DNA of 64,000 nt from Rhodothermus marinus DSM 4252 (GCF_000024845.1 NC_013501.1:3018874-3082873), one strand, 5' to 3'. Positions 8,172 to 17,922 are shown, numbered from the stretch's first letter. Program-made: numbers and translations. The notes: a model not told the origin generated them from the letters alone.

Positions 8172-10559
8172 TCACCTGCGAGGCGTGCGAAGCTGCAGGT
8201 GCCACTGCACGCGCCCCTCGAGTGGATCTTCCTGCAGGACGGGTCCATCCGGGCCCGGAAGAACCTGCAGTTCATGGGCGGCTTCGCCGGGCAGGGCCAC
8301 CCAGCCGCGGGCCGGTGCCCCATCGGTACTGAATACCTGCAACTCCAGGCGACTCCAGTTCATTTCCATCGTGGACTGGGCCAGTGCAATGTGCGGCAGC
8401 ACCGTATGATCGCGTACCAGCACGATGATCGGCACCGGTCCGGCCTCGATCTCATGCCACCGCCCCCCTTCGTACACCCGGCCGGTCTGGTAGTCGATCC
8501 AGGTGCCCGGCGGCAGATAGACCCGGCGGCCGGTGGACCCGGTCTCGAACAGTGGGGCTACCAGCAGCGCCTCGCCAAAGAAGTACTGGTCGTCGATCAG
8601 CCACGAGGTCGGGTCGTCCGGAAACTCGAAGAACAGCGGGCGCATCATGGGGTGCCCTTCAGCCGAGGAGCGCACAGCCTGCGCGTAGATGTAAGGCATC
8701 AGGCGATATTTGACTTCTACGATACGCCGGAAGTCATCGACGAACGCCTCGCCGTAGGCCCACGGCTCACGCGGTGGTGCGCCGTGGCAGCGCGTGTGCG
8801 AGGTGAACACCCCGAAGGCCAGCCAGCGCCGGTAGAGATCGACCGAGGGCGTCGACACAAAGCCGCCCACGTCGTGGCTCCAGTAGGTAAAGCCCGAGAG
8901 GCCAAACGACAGGCCCCCGCGTAGCGTGGCCGCCATGGCCGCATTCGTGTTTTCGGCGTCGCCGCCCCAGTGCAGCGGATAGCGCTGGCTGCCGGCCCAG
9001 GCGCTGCGCGCCCAGATGATGTGCTCGCCCGTGATCTGCGTGGTGATTTCGGCCGCCGCCCTGTTGTAGCGGAGCGGATAGAGGTTGTGCTCGTACCAGC
9101 CCGTCCGACCCGAAGCGTACAGCCCGTGGACCGGCACGTCTTCGCCAAAGTCCACTTTGATGGCCCCCACGCCCATGCGCAACAGACCGGCCAGCTTCTC
9201 CTGATACCAGACCACCGCTTCGGGATTGGAGAAGTCCAGCACGGCGTCTTCGAAGGGCCATCGTCCGTTTTCGCTGCGCACGTGCAGCCCCTTTTCGACG
9301 ATCTCCGAATAGAGACGGTTTTTCGACGAAAAGTAGGGAAGTTGCCAGAGCGAGATGTGAAAGCCCTGCGCCTTCAGGTCGGCAATCATGCGGGCCGGAT
9401 CCGTGAAACGGGTGGTGGAAAACTGATAGTCGTTGCGCCAGTCCGTCTCGAACCAGCCCGTGTCGAGGTGGATGACATCGGCCGGAATGCGATACCGGCG
9501 GAGCCGGGCGGCCACTTCACGCACCTGCTGTTCCGAATTGTACGTGATGCGGCTCATCCAGAGGCCGAACGACCAGAGCGGCGGCACCGGACTCCGTCCC
9601 GTCAGCGCCGTGTACTCGGAGAGGATCTGCTTCGGCGTGCCGAAGAAGAAAAACAGATCGAGCGTCTCGTCGCCGGTGTAAATCGTGTTGAACTGGTCGA
9701 ACGTGTGGCCGAAGTCGAACGTGACGGGCGTGCTCGTATGCACGAAAACACCGTAGCCCCGGCTGCTCAGGAAAAACGGGATCGGTTTGTACATGCGCCG
9801 GCCCTGCACGCCCATTCCGTCGCGCAGGAAGGCGATGATTTTCTGGCCGCGTTTGTCGAAGCGCGTGAAGGATTCGCCCGTGCCGAAGATCTTTTCGTCG
9901 TAGGCCAGCTCGAAGGTGGCGGCCGTCCAGTGGCTCAGGTCTTCGGAGCGACGGATGTAGCAGAAGGGCACGCGGTCGAAGGCGAAAGTAGCCGGTTCGT
10001 CGAGCGTCATGGTGCGCGTCAGCAGCCGCCCGGCGGGATCATAGAAGGCAATCCGCCAGGGATCGCGATAGAGCCGGATCTGATAGCCGGCCGGGCTGGT
10101 CCACGTGATCAGGCTATCGGTCTGCTGCACCCGCCAGCTTCTGTCGCGGGGCACCGGTCCCACCAGCATCAGAGAAGGCGTGTCGTCAGGGGCCACGGCC
10201 CGGGTCAGAAATCGCAGCCGCACGGTCCGTGGTGAGACCGGCTCAATCGTGAAGGGAAGCACCGGGTCCCGGTCATACTCGGTGGCCGGAAACTCGGTGG
10301 ACGAAGCGCGCACCAGCGGGCGGTCGATCTTGTTGAACGACAGGCTGGGCTGACGCTGATAGCGTTCCCAGCGAAGCTGTCCCTGTCCGGCCGCCGGATC
10401 GAACGCCTCGACGCGGGCCGGGACGAAGTAAACTGGATCGAGCCGCTGGAAGGCTTCGCTCACGTCGATCAGATCACCGCGCATGGTCTGGCCGAAAGCA
10501 TGCGAAATGATTCCCGGCATCAGCCACACACAGATCAGCAAACGTCGCAATACAGGCAT
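8172..10559 (-). CDS. secreted GH31 family alpha-glycosidase (alpha-xylosidase/alpha-glucosidase type)
   Basis: Retaining alpha-glycosidase of 795 residues with a signal peptide (MPVLRRLLICVWLMPGIISHAFGQ). Order: N-terminal beta-sandwich, (beta/alpha)8 barrel starting near PPLWSFGLWMSR, then C-terminal beta domains. The nucleophile aspartate is at about residue 470 in IKVDFGED; KxDFGE is typical of alpha-xylosidases such as YicI. The barrel also has HLDTGWFETDW and SAWAGSQRYPLHWGGD. A GTG at 10598 would add 13 residues; ATG 10559 gives a cleaner signal peptide. Specificity between xylose and glucose is not certain. It is divergent from tdk and converges with the symporter. Confidence 0.92.
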   Translation of the reverse strand: MPVLRRLLICVWLMPGIISHAFGQTMRGDLIDVSEAFQRLDPVYFVPARVEAFDPAAGQGQLRWERYQRQPSLSFNKIDRPLVRASSTEFPATEYDRDPVLPFTIEPVSPRTVRLRFLTRAVAPDDTPSLMLVGPVPRDRSWRVQQTDSLITWTSPAGYQIRLYRDPWRIAFYDPAGRLLTRTMTLDEPATFAFDRVPFCYIRRSEDLSHWTAATFELAYDEKIFGTGESFTRFDKRGQKIIAFLRDGMGVQGRRMYKPIPFFLSSRGYGVFVHTSTPVTFDFGHTFDQFNTIYTGDETLDLFFFFGTPKQILSEYTALTGRSPVPPLWSFGLWMSRITYNSEQQVREVAARLRRYRIPADVIHLDTGWFETDWRNDYQFSTTRFTDPARMIADLKAQGFHISLWQLPYFSSKNRLYSEIVEKGLHVRSENGRWPFEDAVLDFSNPEAVVWYQEKLAGLLRMGVGAIKVDFGEDVPVHGLYASGRTGWYEHNLYPLRYNRAAAEITTQITGEHIIWARSAWAGSQRYPLHWGGDAENTNAAMAATLRGGLSFGLSGFTYWSHDVGGFVSTPSVDLYRRWLAFGVFTSHTRCHGAPPREPWAYGEAFVDDFRRIVEVKYRLMPYIYAQAVRSSAEGHPMMRPLFFEFPDDPTSWLIDDQYFFGEALLVAPLFETGSTGRRVYLPPGTWIDYQTGRVYEGGRWHEIEAGPVPIIVLVRDHTVLPHIALAQSTMEMNWSRLELQVFSTDGAPARGWVALPGEAAHELQVLPGPDGPVLQEDPLEGRVQWHLQLRTPRR

Positions 10560-10598
10560 GGTGCGTTTGGGTTGGTATCTCGCAATACGCTTTTTCAC

Positions 10599-10722
10599 TT
10601 GATTTGACTTAATGGCTGTATGCTACAAAGACAGCGGGCGTCAGGCAACACCCTATTTCAACATGGCAAAAACGCACGTCAGGGCGTATCTTACCGGAGC
10701 ACTCCAACCTGCGGACGAACTC
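10599..10722. promoter_or_regulatory. intergenic region between GH31 and tdk; element shared with the GH3 gene
   Basis: This 124-bp spacer carries the divergent start signals. At about 10600-10610 it holds TGATTTGACTT, an 11-base string found again, on the other strand, at about 23215-23225 upstream of the GH3 gene. The string contains TTGACT, which resembles a -35 hexamer, but no good -10 is placed 17 bases downstream. Exact boundaries and function are inference. Confidence 0.3.
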
Positions 10723-11364
10723 ATGCCCATGGAACCCCTGATTTTGCGGCACGGCGGCTCGGTCGGCTGGATCGAAGTGATCTGCGGCTCGATGTTCAGC
10801 GGCAAGACCGAGGAGTTGATCCGCCGGTTGCGCCGGGCGCAGATCGCCCGTCAGCGCGTGGAGGTCTTCAAGCCCCGCATGGATCGGCGCTACAGCGAGA
10901 CGGACGTCGTCTCGCACGACGAAAACGCGCTGCGCTCGACGCCGGTCGACAGCGCCGAGCAGATCCTGCTCCTGGCCGGTTCGGCCGATGTGGTGGGCAT
11001 CGACGAGGCCCAGTTCTTCGACATGACGCTGGTGGACGTGTGCCAGCAGCTGGCCAACGACGGCAAACGGGTGATCGTGGCCGGCCTGGACCAGGACTAC
11101 ATGGGCCGGCCGTTCGAGCCCATGCCCCAGCTCATGGCCGTGGCCGAGTACGTGACGAAACTGCACGCCATCTGCGCCGTCTGCGGCGCGCCGGCCAACC
11201 ATTCGCAACGGCTAACCGACGAAGAAGGACGGGTTGTGCTCGGTGCGGCCGACCGCTACGAACCCCGCTGCCGTCGCTGCTTTCAACCGCCCCGTCCGAC
11301 CTCCACGTCGTCGCTCAAAGCGCCGGCTCCGGCGGCGACGGCGCCCCGCCCCGAGCTTCCGTAA
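10723..11364 (+). CDS. tdk: thymidine kinase (type II)
   Basis: Phosphorylates thymidine to dTMP in the salvage pathway. P-loop [11 protein letters not shown], catalytic region DEAQFFD and the lasso/substrate loop around [14 protein letters not shown] are present. The zinc site is formed by CAVCGAP and CRRC. With ATG 10723 the protein has 213 residues, the usual length; an upstream in-frame ATG at 10612 would add 37 unusual residues. The C-terminus has a proline/alanine-rich tail. Its 3' end overlaps the convergent DUF4282 gene by 50 bases. Confidence 0.95.
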   Translation: MPMEPLILRHGGSVGWIEVICGSMFSGKTEELIRRLRRAQIARQRVEVFKPRMDRRYSETDVVSHDENALRSTPVDSAEQILLLAGSADVVGIDEAQFFDMTLVDVCQQLANDGKRVIVAGLDQDYMGRPFEPMPQLMAVAEYVTKLHAICAVCGAPANHSQRLTDEEGRVVLGAADRYEPRCRRCFQPPRPTSTSSLKAPAPAATAPRPELP

Positions 11365-11650
11365 GCGCCACCAGCCGTGCCATGTGCTCGGCAATCCGAA
11401 AGATCACGATAACAAGCTCCAGGTAAATTCGCGTCACAATGGCGCCGAGCAGGAAAAAGATGGGCGAAAGGATCAGTCGCAGCAAACCTTCACCGAACCC
11501 TTCGACAAACCCGGTGAAGATCGAGACGACCGCAACCAGTGCCAGCCCGATCAGCGCCAGCACGTAAAGCAGCCGGATCAGACGCGCCGTAATGAATTCC
11601 GAAAAGGAAAAATCGAACAGCGCCTCGAAAAAGCCTTTGCGGGGTTCCAT
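11315..11650 (-). CDS. DUF4282 family small membrane protein
   Basis: Protein of 111 residues with two strong hydrophobic segments (about 25-45 and 55-90) and the [32 protein letters not shown] start that is typical of DUF4282. Function of the family is unknown. Convergent with tdk, overlapping its last 50 bases. Confidence 0.85.
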   Translation of the reverse strand: MEPRKGFFEALFDFSFSEFITARLIRLLYVLALIGLALVAVVSIFTGFVEGFGEGLLRLILSPIFFLLGAIVTRIYLELVIVIFRIAEHMARLVALTEARGGAPSPPEPAL

Positions 11651-11791
11651 GGGTCACTCACGTTTGTTTGAAGAATTGCACCTCGATTTACAGAATATTC
11701 AATTTTCTCCACAAACACAAACCGGGCGATCCTTTTGCCCGGCGCGTCGTTCTGAAAAGAAAAACCTGCGTCTCTGACCACGCCCGGCATC

Positions 11792-13624
11792 ATGCAGGAA
11801 CAGCGTTATCTGGTAGCCGCCCGCAAGTATCGCCCGCAGCTTTTCCGTGAACTGGTCGCGCAGGAGCACGTAACGGAGACGCTGAAAAACGCCCTTCGTC
11901 TGAACCGCCTGGGCCATGCCTATCTGTTCAGCGGACCCCGGGGCGTCGGCAAGACGACAGCCGCACGCCTGCTGGCCAAGGCGATCAACTGCCAGACCCC
12001 GCTGGAGGAGCGCGAGGACCATGCTGAACCCTGTCGCCGGTGCGAAGCGTGCGTCGCCTTCGAGGAGGGGCGCAGCCTGAACGTGTTCGAGATCGACGCG
12101 GCCTCGAACAACAAGGTCGAGGACGTGCGCGAGCTGCGCGAGACGGTTCGGGTACCGCCGCAGGGTGCGCGGAAGAAGGTCTACATCATCGACGAGGTGC
12201 ACATGCTCTCGAACGCGGCCTTCAACGCGCTCCTGAAGACGCTCGAAGAGCCGCCGCCGCACGCCCTGTTCATCTTCGCCACCACCGAGCCGCACAAGGT
12301 CCTGCCCACGATTCTTTCGCGCTGCCAGCGCTTCGACTTCCGCCGCATTCCGGTCGAGGCCATCGTAGCCCGGCTGCGCGAGATCTGCGTGGCCGAGGGC
12401 GTCGAGGCCGACGATGAGTCGCTTATGCTGCTGGCCCGCAAGGGCGATGGTGCCCTGCGCGACGCGCTTTCGGCCTTCGATCAGGCGGTCTCGCTTTGCG
12501 GCACCACGCTGCGCTACGCCGAGCTGGCGCAGGCGCTGGGCGTGGTGGATCTGGACCTGTACTTTGCGGTGACCGACCACGTCCGCGAAGGCAACGGCGC
12601 CGGCATGCTCGCGGTGGTCGAGCAGGTCGTGCGATCCGGCTACGACCTGCAGGAGTTCGCCATCGGGCTGGCCGAGCACCTGCGCAATCTGCTGGTGGCC
12701 CGCACCATGCCCGACCTGTCGTTGATCGAAGCGGGGGAGGCCACCCGCCGGCGCTACGCTGAAGCCGCGCAGGCCTTCGAGGAGGCCGATCTGCTGCGGC
12801 TGCTGGGACTGGTGGCCGATCTGGAATCCCGGCTGAAAAGCAGCGCCCAGCCCCGGTTGCAACTGGAGCTGACGCTGCTGCGCATGGCCAGCCTGCCACA
12901 TGCCGTCGATCTGCGCCGGGCACTCGACATGCTGGAGCGCCTGGCGAAAACTTCGCCGTCCCGCCCTGATTCGGACGCTCCTCCTCCGACCCGCCCGGCC
13001 CCCGGACCGGCCGTTCGCTCCACCCCGGCCGCTTCAAAACCACCGCGCCCTGAGGTAGCGCCGGAGTCTCGGCCACATACTGCTTCCGAAACCACCTCCC
13101 TTTTCGGTCCGCCCGCGCTGGAGAGGCTGAAGCGCAACCGGCCGGAGGGCTCCGGTGGACAGGCCGCGCTGGCCCCTGTGGAAGAAGCCACGGACGTACT
13201 GGTGGCCGAATCCCCCGCCGAGCTGCTGGCGGCGCTTCAGGAGCGCTGGCCGGAGTTCGTGCGACGGGTAGCACAGATTCGCCGCCATGTGGGTATGGTG
13301 CTGGAAGACACCCGACCCGAGTCGATCGAAGGCACCACGCTCTGGGTGTACGTCCGGGACCCGGCCTACGCCCGACTGCTCCAGAATCAGGAGAAGTTTC
13401 TGCTGCAGCAGCTCCACGCCTTCATGGAGGAAGCGCAGCAGCTCACAGCACTGCGTTTCCGCGCACCGGAGCCGGAAGACGAAGCGCCCGCGCAGGCGGC
13501 ACCTCCAGCGCCCGAACCGGAGGATCCCACGCTGGTGCTGGAACGCCTGCGGCGCACCTCGCCCGTCGTGCAGAAGCTGATCGATCAGTTCGGCTGCGAG
13601 CTGTACTGGGGCAACGGCCAATGA
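11792..13624 (+). CDS. dnaX: DNA polymerase III subunit gamma/tau
   Basis: Clamp-loader ATPase of 610 residues. It loads the sliding clamp and, through the tau C-terminus, tethers polymerase. Walker A GPRGVGKTTAAR, zinc-binding cysteines (CQTP, CRRCEAC), Walker B IIDEVHMLS, sensor 1 and SRC motif LSRCQRFDF are in order in the first 240 residues. A proline-rich linker (about 385-430) precedes the tau tail. No A-run slippery site is visible in the part where a gamma frameshift would be expected, so I predict only the full-length form. First gene of the conserved dnaX-ybaB-recR operon. Confidence 0.97.
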   Translation: MQEQRYLVAARKYRPQLFRELVAQEHVTETLKNALRLNRLGHAYLFSGPRGVGKTTAARLLAKAINCQTPLEEREDHAEPCRRCEACVAFEEGRSLNVFEIDAASNNKVEDVRELRETVRVPPQGARKKVYIIDEVHMLSNAAFNALLKTLEEPPPHALFIFATTEPHKVLPTILSRCQRFDFRRIPVEAIVARLREICVAEGVEADDESLMLLARKGDGALRDALSAFDQAVSLCGTTLRYAELAQALGVVDLDLYFAVTDHVREGNGAGMLAVVEQVVRSGYDLQEFAIGLAEHLRNLLVARTMPDLSLIEAGEATRRRYAEAAQAFEEADLLRLLGLVADLESRLKSSAQPRLQLELTLLRMASLPHAVDLRRALDMLERLAKTSPSRPDSDAPPPTRPAPGPAVRSTPAASKPPRPEVAPESRPHTASETTSLFGPPALERLKRNRPEGSGGQAALAPVEEATDVLVAESPAELLAALQERWPEFVRRVAQIRRHVGMVLEDTRPESIEGTTLWVYVRDPAYARLLQNQEKFLLQQLHAFMEEAQQLTALRFRAPEPEDEAPAQAAPPAPEPEDPTLVLERLRRTSPVVQKLIDQFGCELYWGNGQ

Positions 13625-13679
13625 ACCAGGGCTCCGGCTGCGCGTTCACCTGCTACGCAACGACCAGTCGGAGAAGCAC

Positions 13680-14024
13680 ATGGACGGCGCGCTGAATCTG
13701 GGAGAAGTTTTCGGGAAAGTGATGGAGTTGCAGCAGCGCCTTGCGGAAACGCAACAGGCGCTGGGCAACCGAACGGTCACCGTGGAGACCGGCGGTGGGA
13801 TCGTGCGCGTGACGGCCAACGGCCTGCAGCGCATCGTCCGCATCGAGGTGGACCCCGAAGCCTTCCGCTCTGAAGATCAGGACATGCTGGAAGACCTGAT
13901 CGTGGCCGGCGTCAACAAGGCGCTGGAGGAAGCGGCCCGGATGGCCCGCGAGGAAATGCAGAAGGCGGCCGGCGCGCTGCTACCACCCGGCCTGGACATC
14001 GACCTGAGTGCCCTGGGACTGTAA
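13680..14024 (+). CDS. YbaB/EbfC family nucleoid-associated protein
   Basis: Small dimeric DNA-binding protein of 114 residues. The family fold is visible: N-terminal helix with [22 protein letters not shown], central strands [22 protein letters not shown], and a long C-terminal helix ending at [14 protein letters not shown]. It lies between dnaX and recR, the classical order, 55 bases after dnaX and 4 bases before recR, so it is co-transcribed with them. Precise role is unclear; the family coats DNA and is linked to recombination repair. Confidence 0.95.
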   Translation: MDGALNLGEVFGKVMELQQRLAETQQALGNRTVTVETGGGIVRVTANGLQRIVRIEVDPEAFRSEDQDMLEDLIVAGVNKALEEAARMAREEMQKAAGALLPPGLDIDLSALGL

Positions 14025-14028
14025 CGCG

Positions 14029-14676
14029 ATGAGCTTCACCTCGCCTTCGGTCGAAGCCCTTGTCGAGCAGCTCATGCGGCTGCCCACCGTCGGGCGCAAG
14101 ACGGCCCAGCGGCTGGCGGCCTACATTCTGAAGATGCCCCGCGAAGAGGTCGAGGCGCTGGCACAGGCCCTGCTGGCCGTCAAAGAGCGCGTGCGCCAGT
14201 GCGCCATCTGCTTCAACGTGACCGACGAGGAGGTCTGTGCCATCTGCCGCTCGCCCCGACGGGACCACACCACCATCTGCGTGGTCGAAGAACCCAGCGA
14301 CGTGCTGGCCCTGGAGCGCACCGGAGAGTACCGGGGCGTCTACCACGTACTGGGCGGCGTCATCTCGCCGCTGGACGGTATCGGCCCGGATGACCTGCGC
14401 ATTCGCGAACTCGTGGCCCGCGTGGCGCCCGCCAACGGCGACCCCGAGCGGGCCGCGCTCTATCCGGACGGTCGTATTCCGCGTGTTCAGGAAGTCATCC
14501 TGGCGCTGAACCCCAACGTCGAGGGCGACACAACCGCTTACTATCTGGCGCAGCTGCTCAAACCGCTGGGCGTGCGCGTCACACGTATTGCCCGCGGCCT
14601 GCCCATCGGAGGCGACCTGGAGTATGCCGACGAAGCTACGCTCTCCCGTGCGCTGGAGGGACGCCTGGCCCTTTAA
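14029..14676 (+). CDS. recR: recombination mediator RecR
   Basis: Works with RecO and RecF to load RecA on gapped DNA. Protein of 215 residues. A helix-hairpin-helix ([17 protein letters not shown]) is followed by a C4 zinc finger ([16 protein letters not shown]) and a Toprim domain ([35 protein letters not shown]), then the C-terminal Walker B-like part. ATG 14029 fits the family start. Last gene of the dnaX operon. Confidence 0.97.
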   Translation: MSFTSPSVEALVEQLMRLPTVGRKTAQRLAAYILKMPREEVEALAQALLAVKERVRQCAICFNVTDEEVCAICRSPRRDHTTICVVEEPSDVLALERTGEYRGVYHVLGGVISPLDGIGPDDLRIRELVARVAPANGDPERAALYPDGRIPRVQEVILALNPNVEGDTTAYYLAQLLKPLGVRVTRIARGLPIGGDLEYADEATLSRALEGRLAL

Positions 14677-14740
14677 GAAAGGCTCTGTAAAGCCTTGTCG
14701 AACTGCACGATTCGGTCTTAAAAATGAGCGATTCCGGCCG

Positions 14741-14748
14741 TATCTTTG
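14741..14748 (+). promoter_or_regulatory. candidate TAnnTTTG -7 box
   Basis: TATCTTTG lies 58 bases before the start of the saccharopine-dehydrogenase-like gene and matches the Bacteroidota -7 consensus TAnnTTTG. No clear TTTG -33 box is found at the expected spacing, so this is a weak call. Confidence 0.3.
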
Positions 14749-14806
14749 AGCGATCCCGGATCGTCTTGCCCCGCTTTCCCTGCACGCCATCTGCCTGACG
14801 ACGACC

Positions 14807-16048
14807 ATGCGCATAACGATCATTGGAGCCGGTGCCATTGGTTCGGCCATTGCCTCGTTTCTGGTACGTCAGCCCGAAGTAACCCAGGTGCAGGTCTGCG
14901 ACGCCCGTGCCCGCAACCTGCAGGAACTGCACGATCGGTTGCAGACCAGCCGGCTGCGCTCTTTCCAGATCGACGCGCGCGACCACGGCGTGCTGGAGCC
15001 GATCCTGCAGGGAAGCCAGGTGGTCATCAGTGCCGCCCCGCCCCAGCTCAACCCGGCCCTGGCCCGCCTCTGCCTGGAGCTGGGCGTCAACTTCTGCGAC
15101 ATGGGCGGCAACGACCAGATTGTGCGTAAGGAACTGGACCTACATGAAGAGGCCGTCAAACGCGCCGTCTGGATCGTTCCCAACTGTGGCCTGGCCCCGG
15201 GTCTGGTGAACATTCTCAGCCTGCACGGCATCGACCAGTTCGATGAAGTAGAGGCGGCCTACCTGCGTGTGGGCGATGTGCCGCTGGATCCACATCCGTT
15301 CAATTTTCGCATTTCCTGGTCGGCGGAAAAGGTGATCGAGGACTATACGAATCCGGTGCAACTCATTCGTGAGGGCCAGCTGGAGACCGTCGAGCCGTTG
15401 ACCGGAATGGAGCGGATCCGCTTCGGGGAGCCCTTCGGGGAAATGGAGGCCTTCTACACGGCGGGCGGTCTTTCGACGCTGGCCGAGCAGCTGGCCGGAC
15501 GCATTCAGGTACTCGACTACAAAAGCGTCCGCTGGCCCTGTCATGCCAGCCAGATGCGCTTTGTGCTGGGACTGGGCTTTGGCGAGCCGCGCTCGATCGA
15601 CGTGCGCACGCACCTGACCTACCGCGACGTGCTCGTACGACGCATGCGCCAGCGGCTGGGCGGCCACTATGAAGACGCCGTGCTGCTGCGCATCGCCATT
15701 CACGGACGCAAAAACGACCAGCCCTGCACGCTCCTTTACGAAATGGTCGATCGCTACGATCAGGAGCAGCAGATCAGCGCCATGCGCCGCTGCACGGCCA
15801 TTCCCACGGCCCTGGTGGCGCTCATGATCGCCTCCGGCGAGGTCAAAGGCGGTGGCGCGCTACCTCCCGAACAGGTGGTGCCGCGCGATCGCTTCTACCG
15901 GCGCCTCATCGAACACGGCCTGCCGATCACCCATCGCTGGTACGAGGGCTACGTGGACGTCACGCATCCGGACCCCGAGCGTGCCCTTGCCGAACCGCCT
16001 GCCTCGGACAAAAAGGGCCGGAAGCGGCAGCCGGCCTCCAGCCGATAG
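14807..16048 (+). CDS. saccharopine dehydrogenase family protein
   Basis: NAD(P)-dependent oxidoreductase-like protein of 413 residues. It opens with a Rossmann fingerprint (ITIIGAGAIGSAIASFL) and has the family features VVISAAPPQLNPALARLCLELGVNFCDMGG and NCGLAPGLVNIL; the second domain follows. Similar proteins are annotated as saccharopine or lysine dehydrogenase. No lysine-pathway neighbour supports a precise reaction, so only the family is called. The C-terminus ends with a basic tail after ALAEPPASDKKG. Its stop codon touches the stop of the convergent SDR gene with no base between them. Confidence 0.88.
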   Translation: MRITIIGAGAIGSAIASFLVRQPEVTQVQVCDARARNLQELHDRLQTSRLRSFQIDARDHGVLEPILQGSQVVISAAPPQLNPALARLCLELGVNFCDMGGNDQIVRKELDLHEEAVKRAVWIVPNCGLAPGLVNILSLHGIDQFDEVEAAYLRVGDVPLDPHPFNFRISWSAEKVIEDYTNPVQLIREGQLETVEPLTGMERIRFGEPFGEMEAFYTAGGLSTLAEQLAGRIQVLDYKSVRWPCHASQMRFVLGLGFGEPRSIDVRTHLTYRDVLVRRMRQRLGGHYEDAVLLRIAIHGRKNDQPCTLLYEMVDRYDQEQQISAMRRCTAIPTALVALMIASGEVKGGGALPPEQVVPRDRFYRRLIEHGLPITHRWYEGYVDVTHPDPERALAEPPASDKKGRKRQPASSR

Positions 16049-16744
16049 CTAAAAACCGCGACCGTAGGCCCGGATCACCATCCCGTTGAGCGCGGCACCG
16101 GCCGGCGAGCACAGGTAGACGCACAGCTCGGCCAGCTCGGCGGCCGTCACCCCGGAGCCTTCATCGCCTTCGTCGTATCGGATCACCGAAGGCGCAATGA
16201 CGTGGGCGGTGATGCCCTGCGCCACCAGCTCGCCGCCGACGGTCTCAACCAGCCGTACCAGCGCCCCCTTGGCGGCCGAGTAAGCGGCCTGGCGGGCACG
16301 ACCCCGGTCGGCGCCCTGCATCGACGCAAACGCGATCAATCGCCCCCCGGAACGCCCGCGCATCAGGCGCGCCGCTTCGCGAAAGCACAGGAACGTGGAG
16401 GTCAGGTTCGCGTCCAGCATCGCCCGCCAGTCATCCAGCGTCATTTCGAGAAAGGGTCGTTCGGCCCACATTCCGGCCGCATGCACCAGCACATCCACAT
16501 AGCCGAAGCGATCCCAGATTTTGCCGAAGCAGGCGGCTACCTGCGCCTCGTCGGCCAGATCGGCATGAAACGTAGCCCCTTCGGCGCCCTCCGGAAGCTG
16601 AAGCTGCCGGGCCTGCTCGGCCGTACGCACGACCGCAGCCAGACGGACCCCTTCCTGTGCAAAGCGCCGGAGAAGGTGCCGCCCCAGTCGCCCGCCGGCG
16701 CCGGTAACTACCACGACTTTATGCGTCAGGGTGTGCGTCTCCAT
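16049..16744 (-). CDS. short-chain dehydrogenase/reductase
   Basis: NAD(P)-dependent oxidoreductase of 231 residues. Cofactor motif TGAGGRLGRHLL and the active-site YSAAK are present, with a serine about 13 residues before the tyrosine in FASMQGADRG. The usual NNAG is HAAG (VLVHAAGMW). The substrate cannot be read from the sequence. A 12-bp perfect palindrome (AACCTGCAGGTT, 16765-16776) lies just upstream of the start and could be an operator. Confidence 0.9.
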   Translation of the reverse strand: METHTLTHKVVVVTGAGGRLGRHLLRRFAQEGVRLAAVVRTAEQARQLQLPEGAEGATFHADLADEAQVAACFGKIWDRFGYVDVLVHAAGMWAERPFLEMTLDDWRAMLDANLTSTFLCFREAARLMRGRSGGRLIAFASMQGADRGRARQAAYSAAKGALVRLVETVGGELVAQGITAHVIAPSVIRYDEGDEGSGVTAAELAELCVYLCSPAGAALNGMVIRAYGRGF

Positions 16745-16764
16745 GATGGCTGTCCGCCTGGTTG

Positions 16765-16776
16765 AACCTGCAGGTT
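16765..16776. repeat. 12-bp palindrome upstream of the SDR gene
   Basis: AACCTGCAGGTT is its own reverse complement and sits 21 bases before the SDR start codon. It is a possible operator, without other support. Confidence 0.3.
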
Positions 16777-16887
16777 AAGGTGTGTTCGGTCAGGCTCGCG
16801 ATAGGCGATTTCCACTTCGCCCCGCGGCTTACCGCCACACAGCATTTCGAACGCACGTCCACAAGATAGGCGTCGCCGGGAAATGGC

Positions 16888-17919
16888 TCAAGCGGCCGAG
16901 CGGGCCCGATGTCGCCGCAGCACCTCTTCGTAGACGCGCAGGTAGTCGTCGACCATGCGCTCGCGGCTGAACCGGGCCTCCACGTAGGCGCGGATTTTCG
17001 CGCGGTCGAGCTGGCGCAGCCGCGGCAGCGCGGCCACGGCCTCCTCCACGGTCTGCACCAGCACCCCGGTCTCCCCATCCCGGATGATTTCAGGCATCGA
17101 GCCGCGCGGCCGCGCCACGACAGGCGTACCGCAGGCCATCGCCTCGACCACACTCAGCCCGAACGGCTCGTCGAAGTTGATCAGGTGCAACAGCGCGTAG
17201 GCTCCGCCCAGCAGCCGATCCCGATCGGCCGGCCCTACCGAGCCCAGATACTGGATCTGCTGGCCGTCGATGAACGGCACCACTTCCTGCTCGAAATAGG
17301 TTCGATCCTGAATGATGCCGGCCATCTTCAGCGGCATGCCGCTCCGACGGGCCACCTCGATCGCCTCGCGCGCCCCTTTGTCGGGATGCATGCGGCCAAA
17401 AAAGAGCAGATAGTCGCCCGGCTCGGTGCGAAGCGTGAACGACTCCAGATCGATGCCATGATACACGGTGGCCACGTAATCCAGATCGGGATGCCGATCG
17501 GCATTGCTGATCGAGACGTAATAGGTGCGGCGGTTGTACTTGCGATAAACCGGCAGAATGCGCTCCGACGAAAAGCCATGAATCGTGGTCAGCACGGGCG
17601 TACGTACCAGGCCGCTGTAGCTGAGCGGGAGGAAGTCGAAGTGGTTGTGGATGAGATCGAACTCCTCGGCGCGCTCGAACACCTCGCTGATGTGGAGGCA
17701 CTCCCAGACTTTCGGATCCAGCGAGGGATCCTCTTCATAGGGACGCGGGCATACGGCAATGAGCCGGGCGCGTGTCTGAGAGTCGGCTGTGGCGAATAGC
17801 GTCACGTCGACGCCCCGATCGACCAGCCCCTCGGTCAACAGCCAGACGACCCGTTCCCAGGGGCCGTAGTGCCGGGGCGGCACGCGCCAGGCGATCGGTG
17901 CCAGCATGGCGATCCGCAT
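16888..17919 (-). CDS. family 4 glycosyltransferase (GT-B fold)
   Basis: Sugar transferase of 343 residues. The N-terminal domain begins MRIAMLAPIAWRVPPRHYGPWERVV, whose glycine-containing loop is typical of GT4. The C-terminal donor domain holds FFGRMHPDKGAREAIEVAR and the retaining-enzyme motif EPFGLSVVEAMACGTPVVA (E-x7-E). No signal peptide. It ends a three-gene minus-strand operon with two GH130 proteins; three bases separate it from the upstream GH130 stop. Donor and acceptor are unknown. The context suggests an oligosaccharide whose sugars are also handled by phosphorolysis or transfer by the GH130 partners. Confidence 0.9.
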   Translation of the reverse strand: MRIAMLAPIAWRVPPRHYGPWERVVWLLTEGLVDRGVDVTLFATADSQTRARLIAVCPRPYEEDPSLDPKVWECLHISEVFERAEEFDLIHNHFDFLPLSYSGLVRTPVLTTIHGFSSERILPVYRKYNRRTYYVSISNADRHPDLDYVATVYHGIDLESFTLRTEPGDYLLFFGRMHPDKGAREAIEVARRSGMPLKMAGIIQDRTYFEQEVVPFIDGQQIQYLGSVGPADRDRLLGGAYALLHLINFDEPFGLSVVEAMACGTPVVARPRGSMPEIIRDGETGVLVQTVEEAVAALPRLRQLDRAKIRAYVEARFSRERMVDDYLRVYEEVLRRHRARSAA

Positions 17920-17922
17920 GGC

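Noticed and set aside
11792-13624. Programmed frameshift in dnaX giving a short gamma form
   Set aside because: I looked for an A-run or AAAAAAG slippery site at the expected place and found none.
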